Part shown: positions 21,001 through 31,351 of the stretch, one piece after another
How the letters are laid out: each line of letters starts with the position of its first letter
Numbering within the stretch: position 1 is the first letter of the stretch
NCBI GenBank assembly: GCA_946965045.2
Contig: OX337237.1
Span: 992,001-1,056,000, forward strand
Origin: Epithemia pelagica
Taxonomy: Eukaryota > Bacillariophyta > Bacillariophyceae > Surirellales > Surirellaceae
Length of the DNA: 64,000 nucleotides
Direction: 5' to 3'
Translations under genes and position numbers: made by a program
Notes under the pieces: generated by a model
Database searches by the model: none
What the model saw: only the letters and a program-made list of their open reading frames with translations
Told to the model about the DNA's origin: nothing

Positions 21001-23310
21001 CAACTTGGTGCACTGTACGTACCAACAGATACCAGCGAAACCGACGACGACTCTAGGACCAAAAAGCGCAGCGAAAATCCATTTGCAAAATACTATGCCT
21101 GTGCTGCCATGGTGGATCTCGACGACACCACAAACTTGCAAGGAGACGATGCTGCAGAAAATGAAGCCGAACTGGCTCGCCATCCTGACACCATGGATGA
21201 GCTGATCACAAGTGCGGCCGACCACTTATGGTTTTTGTATGCTGAGTATTCCCATGCAGCTGACCCGGGACTCAAAGATCTTTTGACTCTTCGGATTCAA
21301 AATACCCGTCGCATGATTCGCGACATGTGGTATTTTATTCTTGAGTGCGAACAAACACCAGGATCGCCCTACGAACATGCGGGATTGAGTCTCGTACATG
21401 ATGTAGCCTATGAACTGACGAAATGTGGACCAATTTCACCACCGTGGTACAACTTGGATCGCCCCTGTCTTACGGTCACTCCCGATCGAGTCTCTTCTAA
21501 TGACTCCATCTCTACTGTGACTGTTGACCAAGACAGGTCCTATCCTACAGATGACCACGCGAAGGTTTATATGGCTGCCTTTGACATGTCATACACCGAG
21601 TCAACCCGCCGTGGTCGCCCTTACGTGACTCCGCCACGCGCTCCCGCGCCTGTCGACACTACTGTTGACTCAAGATCCCTGAGCCGTCACATGTTACGTG
21701 CTAGCTTCATCACGTTGGTTGTGGTGGTACCCAGTGTCCTCTATCTTCTGCCATCACCCCAACCCTCCACCTATGCAACTACAGTCTTCACAGACGGAAT
21801 GGCCTCTCTCATGTCTAGCTTTGGCTACTACTGGATGGGAACCAAGACTTTATTTTATGGACTATGGGCTTTGCTCTGGAGCGTTTTGGCCCATCCATCA
21901 TGCCAACCTGCCTTCTTTTCTTGGCTTTCCTGCTGGATTGTTGTTTTGATCTTGCTTCCCAAGACCATTTCACCCGTGACAGGTCATCCTTCTCCTTTGT
22001 TCAACTCCACATCGACACCTTCCGTCCACCATTTCCGTGCCACTCTCCATCCGGTACCTCCGCCCTCTTCTACCTTATCATCTGGTGGATTGTGGAGTGT
22101 GGTGAGCAATGGCCTGGCCTATGCAATGAGCCGCCGTTTCCCGCTCATTTACATCCGTTTGATTGTTGGGTCGTTTTGTAAGTTGTTGCATCTGGACTCT
22201 TTTGGGTCCACTCACGCTGCTCCTCCGTGTGCACCAGTCAGTACCCGTCCGAAAAGAGGGAAGAACACTGCATTCCCTTTGAATCACCCTCGTGTCAAGC
22301 GCAAGCCGTCGTTTCGATCCGTGACTTCTTCACCGGCACACAAACGAGCGCGTATGCGACAACGGATGCCGCGACCAATCCCTCTCCGTCGTCGCGCAAC
22401 TCCGTACAACAACAACAACTCAGCACGTACCAGGTTTAATCCACCCATGGGAACCCGCAGCTCTGTGATTCCCACGAATAGCTACCAGCGCTTCCATTAC
22501 AACAACCGAACCTCGTTCACGACGCCCAATCGTCGTAACAGAAACACCGATAACCACTCACCCACTCGAAGTGAAGCCTTGAGGAGCAACCGACAGTCAT
22601 CAACCCCAAGACAAGTCTTTGGTTTGACTGCATACCTTGAGGAACTCCGCTCCCTCAACGCCTTTCAAGTCTTGGGGAACACACGCAACTACGACTCATG
22701 GAGGTACATCACTCCTGCTGGCTTGGAAGCGTGCCTTCAGGATCCAATGGCCTTGAGGAGCGCAATGCCGAATGACGCGTCTTATCCCATCATCTGGGAT
22801 AGTGGCGCCAGCATCTCCATCACCAACAACGAAAAAGACTTCGTGGGCAAGATCGAACCACTACCAAACTTCAAGGTGAAAGGCATTGCCAATCGCATGA
22901 AAGCGATTGGCCGCGGAGAGGTCTTGTGGAGCATCCTTGATTCTTCTGGGAACATCCGACAACTTCGAATTCCTGCTTTCCTGGTACCCAAGACAAGTGT
23001 CAGACTGTTGTCGACACAGAGTTTGCTTCAGACGTATGACGGCGAAAAGATTGTGCAAGACGGTAAAACATTGGTACTCACCGGTTTACCTGAAGACACA
23101 ACACGAACACAAGTCACTGTCGTTGTGAATCCGCAAAACAATCTCCCAATGTCGTACGGTTACAACCATGACGAAGTAACCAAGAGTTCGCATGCTCTCA
23201 ACACAATCGTCAACGAAACATCAGAACAAAACAAGAATCTTAGTGAGACACAGAAGGAACTGCGTGTCAATATGGAAAACAAAAGAGACGTCCATCACCT
23301 GGAACCTTGA
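18052..23310 (+). CDS. gag: E1 gag-protease polyprotein with membrane-like segments
   Basis: 1752 residues from the ATG at 18052. The order is: capsid-like region (about 1-380); a zinc knuckle C432-x2-C-x6-H-x4-H preceded by WFW; a very long acidic low-complexity middle (about 460-950); a mixed region; three hydrophobic segments at about 1214-1239, 1253-1280 and 1288-1303; a strongly basic Arg/Asn stretch (about 1400-1540); and the aspartic protease D1583-S-G-A-S with a downstream GRGEVLW region. A gag of this size is several times the usual copia gag, and hydrophobic helices there are unusual. The ORF ends at 23310 just after SETQKEL, where copia proteins normally enter the integrase zinc finger. 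Integrase continues in another frame from 23307. Confidence 0.8.
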   Translation: MSDETPTPPPGIDYRPDPPKIGGLVRSKKDEWVAWTGGKPTYKWDGLEVKATEPLRTMQIRTLTDKKYYDRISGPDEKYSKKTGDFSRLQDEIKQHLIKHGMDSIAYLPNPHDPKDMLFIVIEHPKYTMSKVKELMKTQIVSYDKYDRNNDVSAQDYLLDCLEKSFRHEVEDQSREVTCFPELFMVLVTIVTHDSPQHWEQVKHEMRALVPHKYPGHDIMALTKDFSEKARPLIAAGQYDHTLTGNLLANILKTEWPDTPKFDLLTLNKRVNDGIIHIRFLDRSIGDSHMKKERLLYTDVIEEANKKYLICVKEGEWSPKRSSPDSKSVPSSFTANKATVSKTKKKRHSIMTQASLNALIQTLRNPPGSNPTPSNGPNTQPGSNHRDRKGKPIHKRNNTRVDRSQAHPWKKIPPAPGAPEQQTIQGQRWFWCGVCTRWNTSHTTANHIVGYKKSPGDKDKAKPRNATHAKKLELEVSAWQTEFDLDQLDPPALPVAALPDCMSLASVDCCEALMNDDDDCCDSVDCCKDTVDHYVFFTIWDMSPSDDSSSMDCSSTNSGNDDDDTDRTPPIPFDELRRILSPNNNEPTATNHNDSDHKDDDNESCTCNTETKEKKTSTNNETVSICRPHKDDDSSTESEDNEDEYADMPPLVAQKLTPVVANKDLPSSASNKEEEQEKKKGKLSGSHAKTLYFDRWDDIDMWYGSDHSPTDQRTFSSVEANAAVHDKSFDSTKIEQEDEQDSYENAGGLDTTMDTQEGSLISHDNSSDLTHLKNLQEGLLDDSKPPALRRPEISPVTNPTPLRHDQFPTPATEALEQWTRGFVPRPRPRDPRISIEQEANTAKRDGMRYERAQYTVYALRHQEPELTVAVAYQRVKDEEWFVGWFIDGTRIPNHPNPAPVWPEMSVHSTPLPCLLRSRIMEHRPIDQKYDQFVSFLNQSNATPSPVNISDPPTVDLHSRSAACETLENMADESVSSTSFVDNSQLGALYVPTDTSETDDDSRTKKRSENPFAKYYACAAMVDLDDTTNLQGDDAAENEAELARHPDTMDELITSAADHLWFLYAEYSHAADPGLKDLLTLRIQNTRRMIRDMWYFILECEQTPGSPYEHAGLSLVHDVAYELTKCGPISPPWYNLDRPCLTVTPDRVSSNDSISTVTVDQDRSYPTDDHAKVYMAAFDMSYTESTRRGRPYVTPPRAPAPVDTTVDSRSLSRHMLRASFITLVVVVPSVLYLLPSPQPSTYATTVFTDGMASLMSSFGYYWMGTKTLFYGLWALLWSVLAHPSCQPAFFSWLSCWIVVLILLPKTISPVTGHPSPLFNSTSTPSVHHFRATLHPVPPPSSTLSSGGLWSVVSNGLAYAMSRRFPLIYIRLIVGSFCKLLHLDSFGSTHAAPPCAPVSTRPKRGKNTAFPLNHPRVKRKPSFRSVTSSPAHKRARMRQRMPRPIPLRRRATPYNNNNSARTRFNPPMGTRSSVIPTNSYQRFHYNNRTSFTTPNRRNRNTDNHSPTRSEALRSNRQSSTPRQVFGLTAYLEELRSLNAFQVLGNTRNYDSWRYITPAGLEACLQDPMALRSAMPNDASYPIIWDSGASISITNNEKDFVGKIEPLPNFKVKGIANRMKAIGRGEVLWSILDSSGNIRQLRIPAFLVPKTSVRLLSTQSLLQTYDGEKIVQDGKTLVLTGLPEDTTRTQVTVVVNPQNNLPMSYGYNHDEVTKSSHALNTIVNETSEQNKNLSETQKELRVNMENKRDVHHLEP

Positions 23311-26300
23311 GTTCCATTGTAAAAGACAGACGGGGAATAACAAAAGCCGGAAATCTTTACCCTGGTCAGTGTGTAAGCGTAGATCACTTTGTATGCTCCA
23401 CTAAAGGACGCTTATTTACATCCCGAGACAAGTCAAAATCTTCCGACCTGTACATGGGCGGCGCAATCTTTGTAGACCACGCTTCGGGGTACACCTGGAT
23501 TGGGTTCCAGAGTCATCTAAACACCCATGAGACCCTACGAGTAAAAGACTCATTCGAACTTTTCTGTAGAGATGTGGGAGTTGTGCCCCTACAGTACCTA
23601 ACTGACAATGGCTCTGCCTTTACATCGGCTAAATATACGGAGTCCCTACAAAATTTTGCACAAACTTATCGATTTGCGGGAGTTGGGGCACATCACCATG
23701 CCGGTATAGCCGAACGTGCAATACAAACCATTATGTCTATAGCAAGAACGATGATGCTACACGCGGCCATACAATGGCCCGAAATGGCTGATCCTTCTCT
23801 ATGGCCAATGGCAGTCGCACATGCAACTTTCTTAAGTAACCATGTCCCAAGCCTCGACACGGGCATAAGTCCCCATGACTTGTTTACACGAACAAGATGG
23901 GAGCAACGGAAATTCCATGACTTACATGTGTGGGGTTGTCCCGTCTATGTATTGGACAAAGCCATGGCTGACGGTAAGAAGCTTCCACGATGGAAGCCCC
24001 GCTCCACGCGAGGAATTCTCATGGGCCTAAGTACCCGTCATGCTACAACTGTACCACTGGTACTCAACCCCAATACGGGGTATATTACCCCTCAATTCCA
24101 CGTTGTCTTCGACGACTGGTTTAGTACAATTGCCACATCCGTTGAAGACCTTCCTGACCTTACCAGTCACGAATGGGACCGACTTTTTGGTGACTCACAC
24201 TACCAATACATTGAGGACGATGATGATCTAGACTATGAGTCTCCAGCTCCACATGATGTTCTACATCATTCCGACTTTGGCAACAAACAGACCACTGTCA
24301 CTCGATCTATTGAGACTCACGACCCCCTTTCCGTCCTCCCTAGTCATTCTAACTCTCCTGGTATCTACCCTCTTAATACTCCTGGCTCTGCTCCAGGCGA
24401 GAAACCGGTGCCGTTGTCAGAAGGAGTAACCCCTCTTTCTCCATCGACGCCCCTTTCTCAGAGGGAAACAGTCCGTACCACTCCTACTAAACTACCTACT
24501 ATCGCAGAGCAACCTTCTCCTATGACCCCTTCTTTGCCTGCACCCCCTTCTTTCGAGCCATCCACTCCTCAGAGGGAGCAACCACAATCACCTCACATCC
24601 CTACTCCAGCTCCTACACCTGGTCCGACTATGGTGTCTAGGCGTTCCGGACGAACTATTCGACCGCCCAAACGCTATGTGCAAGACCTATGTAGTTTCCC
24701 AGCCTCTGTCCAGTCTAGTGACCTTCTCTCCATGATGAAAGCTTCCTTATCAGATCCTGACACCCTCAGTTATGATGAAGCTATGCGAGATAAGGATCTC
24801 ACCAAGTGGCAGGCTGCAGCCAGCAAAGAAATCCGAGAACTAGAAGAAAAGGGAACATGGGTAGAGGTGCAGCAGAGTGAAGCAACTACGCGAATTTTAC
24901 CCGGTACCTGGGTGTTTAAACGCAAAAGAACCCCTGACGGAGAAATTTCCAAGTTCAAAGCACGATATTGCGTTCGCGGTGACCTCCAGGAGTCAGAGCA
25001 AGAGAACTATTCCCCTGTAGTCAACTGGAGTACTATTCGCATTGTACTCACCCTCAGTCTGATTCTAGGATGGGAACTTGCATGCATTGACTTCAATAAT
25101 GCTTTTGTGCAAGCCACTTTGAATGAACCCGTATGGATCCATCTGCCTAGAGGATTTCGATCATCGTTAAAAGGAACTACATGCCTTAGGTTGGTCAAAA
25201 GCCTCTATGGATTGTCATCGGCACCTAGACTGTGGTATGACCACCTAATACAGGCCCTCAAGGAAGACGGATTCCAAATGAGTAAACACGACCAATGTTT
25301 ACTGTACAAGGAAAACATAATCATCTTTCTATGGGTAGACGACTGTGGAGTGTGCGCACCTACAATTACCTTAATTGACGAACTAGTTGAACGATTGAAG
25401 AAAAAGGGCTTATCACTGGAAAAAGAAGGAAATTTCACCAATTATCTGGGGATCAACTTTGTCCGAGATGAAAAGACCAATTCGATCACCATGACTCAAA
25501 AGGGACTTATCAACAAGGTAATTGACGCTACCAATATGCAGGACTGCAACCCGAATTGGACCCCTGCTACACAATTAGCATTGGGAAGCGATCCTGATGG
25601 GGAACCCATGAAAGAGAAATGGCAATACAGCTCTATCGTGGGAATGTTACTGTACCTTGCAACTAACACCCGACCAGATATAGCCTTCGCTGTGAGCCAA
25701 GTAGCACGATTCAACTCTAATCCGAAGAAATCACATGCGGCAGCAGTGAAAACTATAGTGCGCTATCTAGCACGCACCAAGGACAAAGGAACCATCTTTA
25801 CGCCAACTAAAGATTTCAAGCTAGATTGCTATGTAGACGCCGATTTCGCAGGACTACATGGAAGGGAGCCTCAAGACAACCCAGTAAGTGCTAAGTCCAG
25901 GACTGGTTACATTCTTAGCTTTTGTGGGTGTCCTCTTATTTGGCGGTCGCAGCTACAATCATCAGTTGCACTAAGTACCCTCCAAGCCGAGTACCACGCT
26001 CTCTCCCAAGCCATGCGAAGTGTGATAGCTACGAGACGCGTGATAGAGGAACTTCTAGCCAACCTAGACCTGCCATTTGAGAAGCCGACCATCTTCTCCG
26101 AAGTGTTTGAAGACAATACAGGTGCCTTCTATCTTGCAACTAAGCAAAGATTGACACCTAGGACAAAACACTTCAACACGTACTTACACTTCTTCTGGGA
26201 ACATGTAGGTGATCACCCAGGCGGAGTGAAGGTAAGCATGGTAGGAACCGAGGAACAAAGGGCAGATTATTTCACCAAGTGCCAAACTCGGGAACTCTTC

Positions 26301-26333
26301 GAAAAGTGCCGTAAGCTCAATCAAGGATGGTAA
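23307..26333 (+). CDS. pol: E1 pol: integrase, reverse transcriptase, RNase H
   Basis: 1008 residues open from a TTG at 23307, overlapping the gag stop in the minus-one frame. The integrase core is intact: D26 (VDHF), D100 (TDNGSAF), E136 (AERAIQ), spaced D-x73-D-x35-E. A Pro/Ser linker follows (about 330-450), then copia RT with the active-site pair D678-D679 in LWVDD, then RNase H (DADFAG near 844, LQAEYHAL, EDNTGA). The HHCC zinc finger expected before the integrase core is missing in both frames. The start mechanism is unclear: a frameshift, or a deletion that removed the zinc finger and shifted the frame. There are no internal stops. Confidence 0.85.
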   Translation: MSSIVKDRRGITKAGNLYPGQCVSVDHFVCSTKGRLFTSRDKSKSSDLYMGGAIFVDHASGYTWIGFQSHLNTHETLRVKDSFELFCRDVGVVPLQYLTDNGSAFTSAKYTESLQNFAQTYRFAGVGAHHHAGIAERAIQTIMSIARTMMLHAAIQWPEMADPSLWPMAVAHATFLSNHVPSLDTGISPHDLFTRTRWEQRKFHDLHVWGCPVYVLDKAMADGKKLPRWKPRSTRGILMGLSTRHATTVPLVLNPNTGYITPQFHVVFDDWFSTIATSVEDLPDLTSHEWDRLFGDSHYQYIEDDDDLDYESPAPHDVLHHSDFGNKQTTVTRSIETHDPLSVLPSHSNSPGIYPLNTPGSAPGEKPVPLSEGVTPLSPSTPLSQRETVRTTPTKLPTIAEQPSPMTPSLPAPPSFEPSTPQREQPQSPHIPTPAPTPGPTMVSRRSGRTIRPPKRYVQDLCSFPASVQSSDLLSMMKASLSDPDTLSYDEAMRDKDLTKWQAAASKEIRELEEKGTWVEVQQSEATTRILPGTWVFKRKRTPDGEISKFKARYCVRGDLQESEQENYSPVVNWSTIRIVLTLSLILGWELACIDFNNAFVQATLNEPVWIHLPRGFRSSLKGTTCLRLVKSLYGLSSAPRLWYDHLIQALKEDGFQMSKHDQCLLYKENIIIFLWVDDCGVCAPTITLIDELVERLKKKGLSLEKEGNFTNYLGINFVRDEKTNSITMTQKGLINKVIDATNMQDCNPNWTPATQLALGSDPDGEPMKEKWQYSSIVGMLLYLATNTRPDIAFAVSQVARFNSNPKKSHAAAVKTIVRYLARTKDKGTIFTPTKDFKLDCYVDADFAGLHGREPQDNPVSAKSRTGYILSFCGCPLIWRSQLQSSVALSTLQAEYHALSQAMRSVIATRRVIEELLANLDLPFEKPTIFSEVFEDNTGAFYLATKQRLTPRTKHFNTYLHFFWEHVGDHPGGVKVSMVGTEEQRADYFTKCQTRELFEKCRKLNQGW

Positions 26334-26369
26334 ACTGAGTCTACGGCATGTCGTAATTCCCCAATCACT

Positions 26370-26382
26370 CCATGAGAGGGAG
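26370..26382 (+). other. E1 polypurine tract
   Basis: CATGAGAGGGAG stands directly before the 3' LTR, the expected site of plus-strand priming. Confidence 0.6.
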
Positions 26383-27151
26383 AGTTAAAGTACGGCTAGC
26401 TATAGACCTAGAACTACCTTTCGAAGAACAACACCTAGACTCTATGAGAGTACACGTCTACCATGACATAGCTGTGCCATCTGTCCTGCAAGCTTGTGCG
26501 AACACGTGCGTGGACGGCTGACGAAGCTGTGCCCATGTATGTGACATGTCCGAGCCTGCGGCACAATGTTCCCTCTCTGAATAACCCTGGTGTTTTGTGA
26601 TACACATTTACATATGCCCACTACTATCTACGACAGGCAAAAGCCGGACGAGCTCCACTCGGAAGCAAAGTCCAGGCTATGTCTCACCTAAAACATACAC
26701 GTCTCCAACTTACAACAAGATTCACCAAAGGATCATGGATACTTGGTTCAAGCCAATAGTTCCACCTCTATCCCCCACAGTTTGAGTATATGGAACAGGT
26801 TCTATGCACTAAGAGAACAGGTTCCATTAGTCCCTAAACGTAGAGCGTCTGTAGCGCCTTACCTAGAAGTCAAAGATGTTTCTTCACCGGGCCCAACGAT
26901 TCGGGAAAAGTAAACTCTTTATGACTGAAAGGAAGTAAGGAAAGAGCAATCATGAGAAACAAACACTTTCGATAGAATAAGCTCACTTCTTATAAAAACC
27001 TGAAAGTTGTAAGCAACCTTTAGGAAGGAGTCAACCATACTAACCTAGTACAAGGTGAGGGCCCCATCGTGTACCGAGTGAACTGGTTGACTACAGAAGT
27101 TCAGAGCACTAACCATCACGTCTTACGTTAGTTTTTCTACATACATCAAGT
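26383..27151 (+). repeat. E1 3' LTR
   Basis: A copy of 16804-17572 with no difference noticed over 769 bp. It is followed at 27152 by CAACG, the target duplication, and then by E2 pol sequence. Confidence 0.85.
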
Positions 27152-30100
27152 CAACGAACGGGCGAAGATCCACACTGATAACCCGACCACAGACGATCAT
27201 GCGGTCATTTTCCCGTCCACGGGTTTCCGAATCCCTCTGAGTCTCTGGGGAATCTTCTCCTTTTTTCCCGACTGTCAAGCCAACAGAAGACGACCTTGTT
27301 GCAGGACATGACGTATACGTCCTGACTCCAAGCCGTTGGAACCCACACTCCGACGCTTATGAGACAAATGAGGCGAGTATGTTGGATTGGGAGGGCAACA
27401 TCAAGGAGAAGAAGGACCAGTTGCGAATTGCAATTGACGATATCCCTAATCCGAATGATGAACAGGATTATTGGGTATCCTCCATGGAAGCACCTGCAAT
27501 CGACCGAACATGCGCAACACGGAACCATTGGAGGAACCACATGGCAGAGCTTCGGAAATCCGCTGCCATTGAGCCATATGATGAAATCGGTGGACATCTA
27601 TCTGGCATATCTTCGGTTCTTGTCGAATCCATGATGGCGCTGGAATTGGAGGAGAGAATGGTCCATGGCAAAGAAGTTGCAGCCATTGGAGCCACCACCA
27701 TCCAGGATGAGGGCGATGAGGAGGACAATAGCGATGACAGTTCTGAAGGCGAGAGAGAACCAGACGACGACATGGACATTGACCTAAGCACGTTGGAAGA
27801 TGTAGATCTTGATGAATTCTTCGTCTCAAGTGTCCATGCTGGCAAGTCCCAAGGAATTGGAGCCAAATACCTCGCCAAAGTATGGAGGATCAGTCACGAC
27901 GACGCCAAACGAACCTTGGCTGTGACATCCCAACATGGAAAAAGGCCTGAAGATCCAACCCTGTCCCAGAATTATGGCACCAACGACCGAATGCTTCGGT
28001 ACCGACGAATAGAAGAATACTTCTATATGGACACCTTCTTTGCGACGAAGAAAGGAGGGAAGTCATCTCGTGGCCACACATGTTGCCAATTGTTTGTTAC
28101 TGACAAAGGCTTCATGCATGTGGTGCCAATGAAGAGGAAGTCAGAAGTTTTGATGGCTGTCAAGATCTTTGCAAAAGAAATTGGTGCTCCCGATGCGTTG
28201 ATTTGTGACATGTCCAAGGAACAAACGAGTTCCGACATGAAATTATTCCTTAACGACATCGGAACAACTCTTCGTGCGTTGGAAGAGGGCACGCCCTGGG
28301 CGAATAAAGCTGAGTTGTATATCAAGTTGATAAAGGAAGCGGTTCGCAAAGACATGCGCGAAGCGAACTCCCCGCTTCCGTTTTGGGACTATTGCCTAGA
28401 GAGGAGAGTCCGAATTTACAATCTCACGGCTCGAGATTACATCACCGTTCGGGGAACAAATCCCTACACCGCAACGCTGGGTGTTGAGGGGGATATTTTG
28501 AGTCTTGGACGATACCAGTGGTACGAATGGTGCTACTTCCGTGAGCACACAGCAAAGTTTCCCCACAACCAAGAGGTCCTCGGTCGTATCCTTGGTCCGG
28601 CAAAAGGTGAAGGAAATGAGATGGCACAATGGGTTCTAAAAGCAAATGGAAATGTGGTGCCACGACGGTCCACCCGCCCACTACAAGAATCCGAAATCTA
28701 CAGTGCCAGTGAGCAATCAAAGCGTGAGGCCTTCAACGCATTGATTGAGAGGAGGCATGGCACCTCCATACAACCACCACCTACCATTCCCGACGACGAT
28801 GAAAAATTTTATGATCCATATGAGGACGATGAACAACCTCAATATACCACCCCGGACATAGAAGACACAGTTGACAACACGGGAAGACTCTTGAACCAAT
28901 GCCCTGCCTACGACAGGATGATCAACGCTGAAGTGCAAATGCAGATTGGCGACGAGATCAGCAAGGGAGTGGTCAAGAGAAGAGCCATTGGGGCCGATGG
29001 GACAACGTCTGGCAAATACCATGACGACCCATACAGCAATTCAATCCTCTACGAAGTCGAGTTCTTGGACGGCCAAGTCAAGGAGTATGCCGCCAATGTC
29101 ATAGCCGAAAGCATGCTTGCCGAGGTTGACACAGATGGGAAACACCTGCGACTGATGGAAGGGATAGTCAAATGGAAGAAGGACGAATCTCTGGCCGTAT
29201 CCAAACGCGACAAATACGTCTATGACAGGCATGGTAGACGGAGGGCAAGGAAGACGACGAGAGGGTGGTGGCTGCTAGTCAAGTGGAAGGATGGATCCGA
29301 ATCTTGGCAACGATTGGCAGACATGAAGGAATCATATCCTATTGAGACGGCTGAGTTCGCCGTAGCACGAGGATTGGAAGATGAGCCCACGTTTCAATGG
29401 TGGGCCAAGTCAACATTGCGGCGCAGGGACGCAATCATATCGGCACTGAAGACACGTGCACGACAGATCCGGCACAAGTATGGTATAGAGATACCTACAA
29501 GTGTGGAGCATGCGAAGGAGCTTGACAAGAGAAACGGCAATGATTATTGGATGAAGGCTCTAGCCAAGGAGATGTTCAATGTTGGAGTCGCCTTCGAAAT
29601 CCTAGCCGATGGAGAAAAGGCACCCCATGGTTGGCACCTGGTAACCGGACACCTAGTCTGGGACGTGAAAATGGATTTTACCAGGAAGGCCAGGTGGGTT
29701 CTCGATGGGCACAAGACGCCGGATCCAGAGGGATCAACGTTTGCCGGTGTAGTGTCTAGAGAAAGCGTACGCATCGCTTTCACGTACGCCGCTCTGAATG
29801 GGCTTGATGTTTTCGCCACCGACATCAGAAATGCATACCTCCAGGCGCCATCTTCGAGAAAGGATTACATTATATGTGGTCCTGAGTTTGGGATCGAGAA
29901 CGTGGGCAAGGTTGCACTCGTTCATCGCGCATTATATGGAGGAAAGACGGCGGGAAAAGACTTTCAGAACCATCTCAGGTCATGTATGAGTCATCTTGGT
30001 TTCAAGTCATGCCCTGCGGATCCAGATGTCTGGATGAGGCCGGCAGAAAAGTCTGACGGATCACCGTACTACGAGTATGTATTGCTTTATGTAGATGATG

Positions 30101-31209
30101 CCTTGGCCATCGGAGAGAGAGCGGAGAAGATTCTCCGGGAGGAAATTGGCCGATACTTTGAGTTGAAAGAGGAGTCGGTCGGTCCTCCAAGTCTGTATCT
30201 TGGTGGAAGAGTTCGGAAGGTTGTACTTGAAAATGGAGCCGAAGCATGGGCCTTCAGTTCTTCACAATACGTTCAAGCCGCCGTAAAGAATGTGGAAGAT
30301 CATCTGTCCAAGGATGAGAACAAAAGGTGGTCTTTACCAAGCAAAGCAGACACGCCGATGAAGGCCAACTACAGGGCAGAACTGGATGTCTCAGCGGAAT
30401 TGTCACCGGGAGACGCCTCGTACTATCAATCTTTGATCGGAGTTTTGCGTTGGATTGTCGAGTTAGGCAGAGTCGATATCTGTCTTGAGGTATCAGTGTT
30501 GTCGTCCCATCTCGCCCTACCGAGGGAGGGGCATATGCAACAAGTCCTGCAGGTATTCGCATACCTCAAGAAATACCACAACGCAGAGCTTGTGTATGAT
30601 CCAAGCGATCCCGTCGTTGACGAAACAGAGTTTGAACGAAGAGATTGGACTGCCTCAGAGTTTGGCCATATTGATGGCAAGGAGGAGTTCCCACCCAACA
30701 TGCCGGAGCCTCGAGGATTGGGGTTTGTGATTCGCGCCAAAGTCGATGCGGATCATGCTTCCGACACGGTATCGAGACGATCTCGAACGGGTTTTCTCGT
30801 CTATCTGAATTCGGCATTGACATATTGGTGGAGCAAGAAGCAGACATCAATCGAATCATCATCCTTTGGATCGGAATTCATTGCTATGAAGCAGTGTTGC
30901 GAATATCTACGAGGGTTACGGTACAAGCTAAGGATGCTTGGGATACCGTGTGACGGTCCAAGCCTTATCTATGGAGATAATCAGTCAGTGTTGGCGAACA
31001 CTACAATACCAGACTCGGCGCTAAAGAAGAAAAGTCAGTCTATAGCATACCATTTTGTGCGGGAGGGTGTGGCAAGGGACGAGTGGAGAACGACCTACAT
31101 AAACACTCACGATAACGAGGCGGATTTGTTGACCAAGGTTCTGCCAAATGGAGAGAAGAGGCGTGGGTTTGTACGGAACTTGCTTCACCACATCTTTGGC
31201 ACAGAGTGA
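27152..31209 (+). pseudogene. pol: E2 pol, right part (integrase, RT, RNase H), frameshifted
   Basis: After E1 the E2 frame resumes for about 38 codons, then an extra T in a six-T run (27261-27266) shifts it; the original frame meets TGA at 27309. The other frame is open to 31209 (1276 codons from 27379). Counting from 27379: integrase D218, D277 and E312 (D-x34-E); a motif W-x-I-x4-A-x2-T-L-x-V-T before the core instead of an HHCC zinc finger; a chromo-like LLVKWKDGSESW segment (about 628-668); RT with YVDD (D906, D907); and RNase H (DADHAS, SSFGSEFIA). It is well preserved apart from the frameshift, so decay is recent. Confidence 0.85.
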
Positions 31210-31337
31210 ATGATAAGTGGATTATGCATGAGCGGAACCACTTGGTTAAATGGAGGTGGAGGTAGCATGATGCGAACCACCTAGGATAAATCAAGGACCA
31301 CAAGACGATAACAAACCAACGTTGCAGCGGCAAGGTT

Positions 31338-31351
31338 GATTTGAGAGGAGT
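31338..31351 (+). other. E2 polypurine tract
   Basis: TTTGAGAGGAG immediately precedes the TGTTGAAATT start of the 3' LTR. Confidence 0.6.

Larger units (their letters stand above)
16804..27151 (+). mobile_element. Ty1/copia retrotransposon E1 (young, nested in E2)
   Basis: Two 769-bp LTRs that look identical, an internal PBS, gag-protease and pol ORFs and a polypurine tract. The 5-bp sequence CAACG flanks both ends (16799-16803 and 27152-27156). Identical LTRs mean insertion was recent relative to the local substitution rate. It has the same orientation as the host element E2. Confidence 0.9.
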
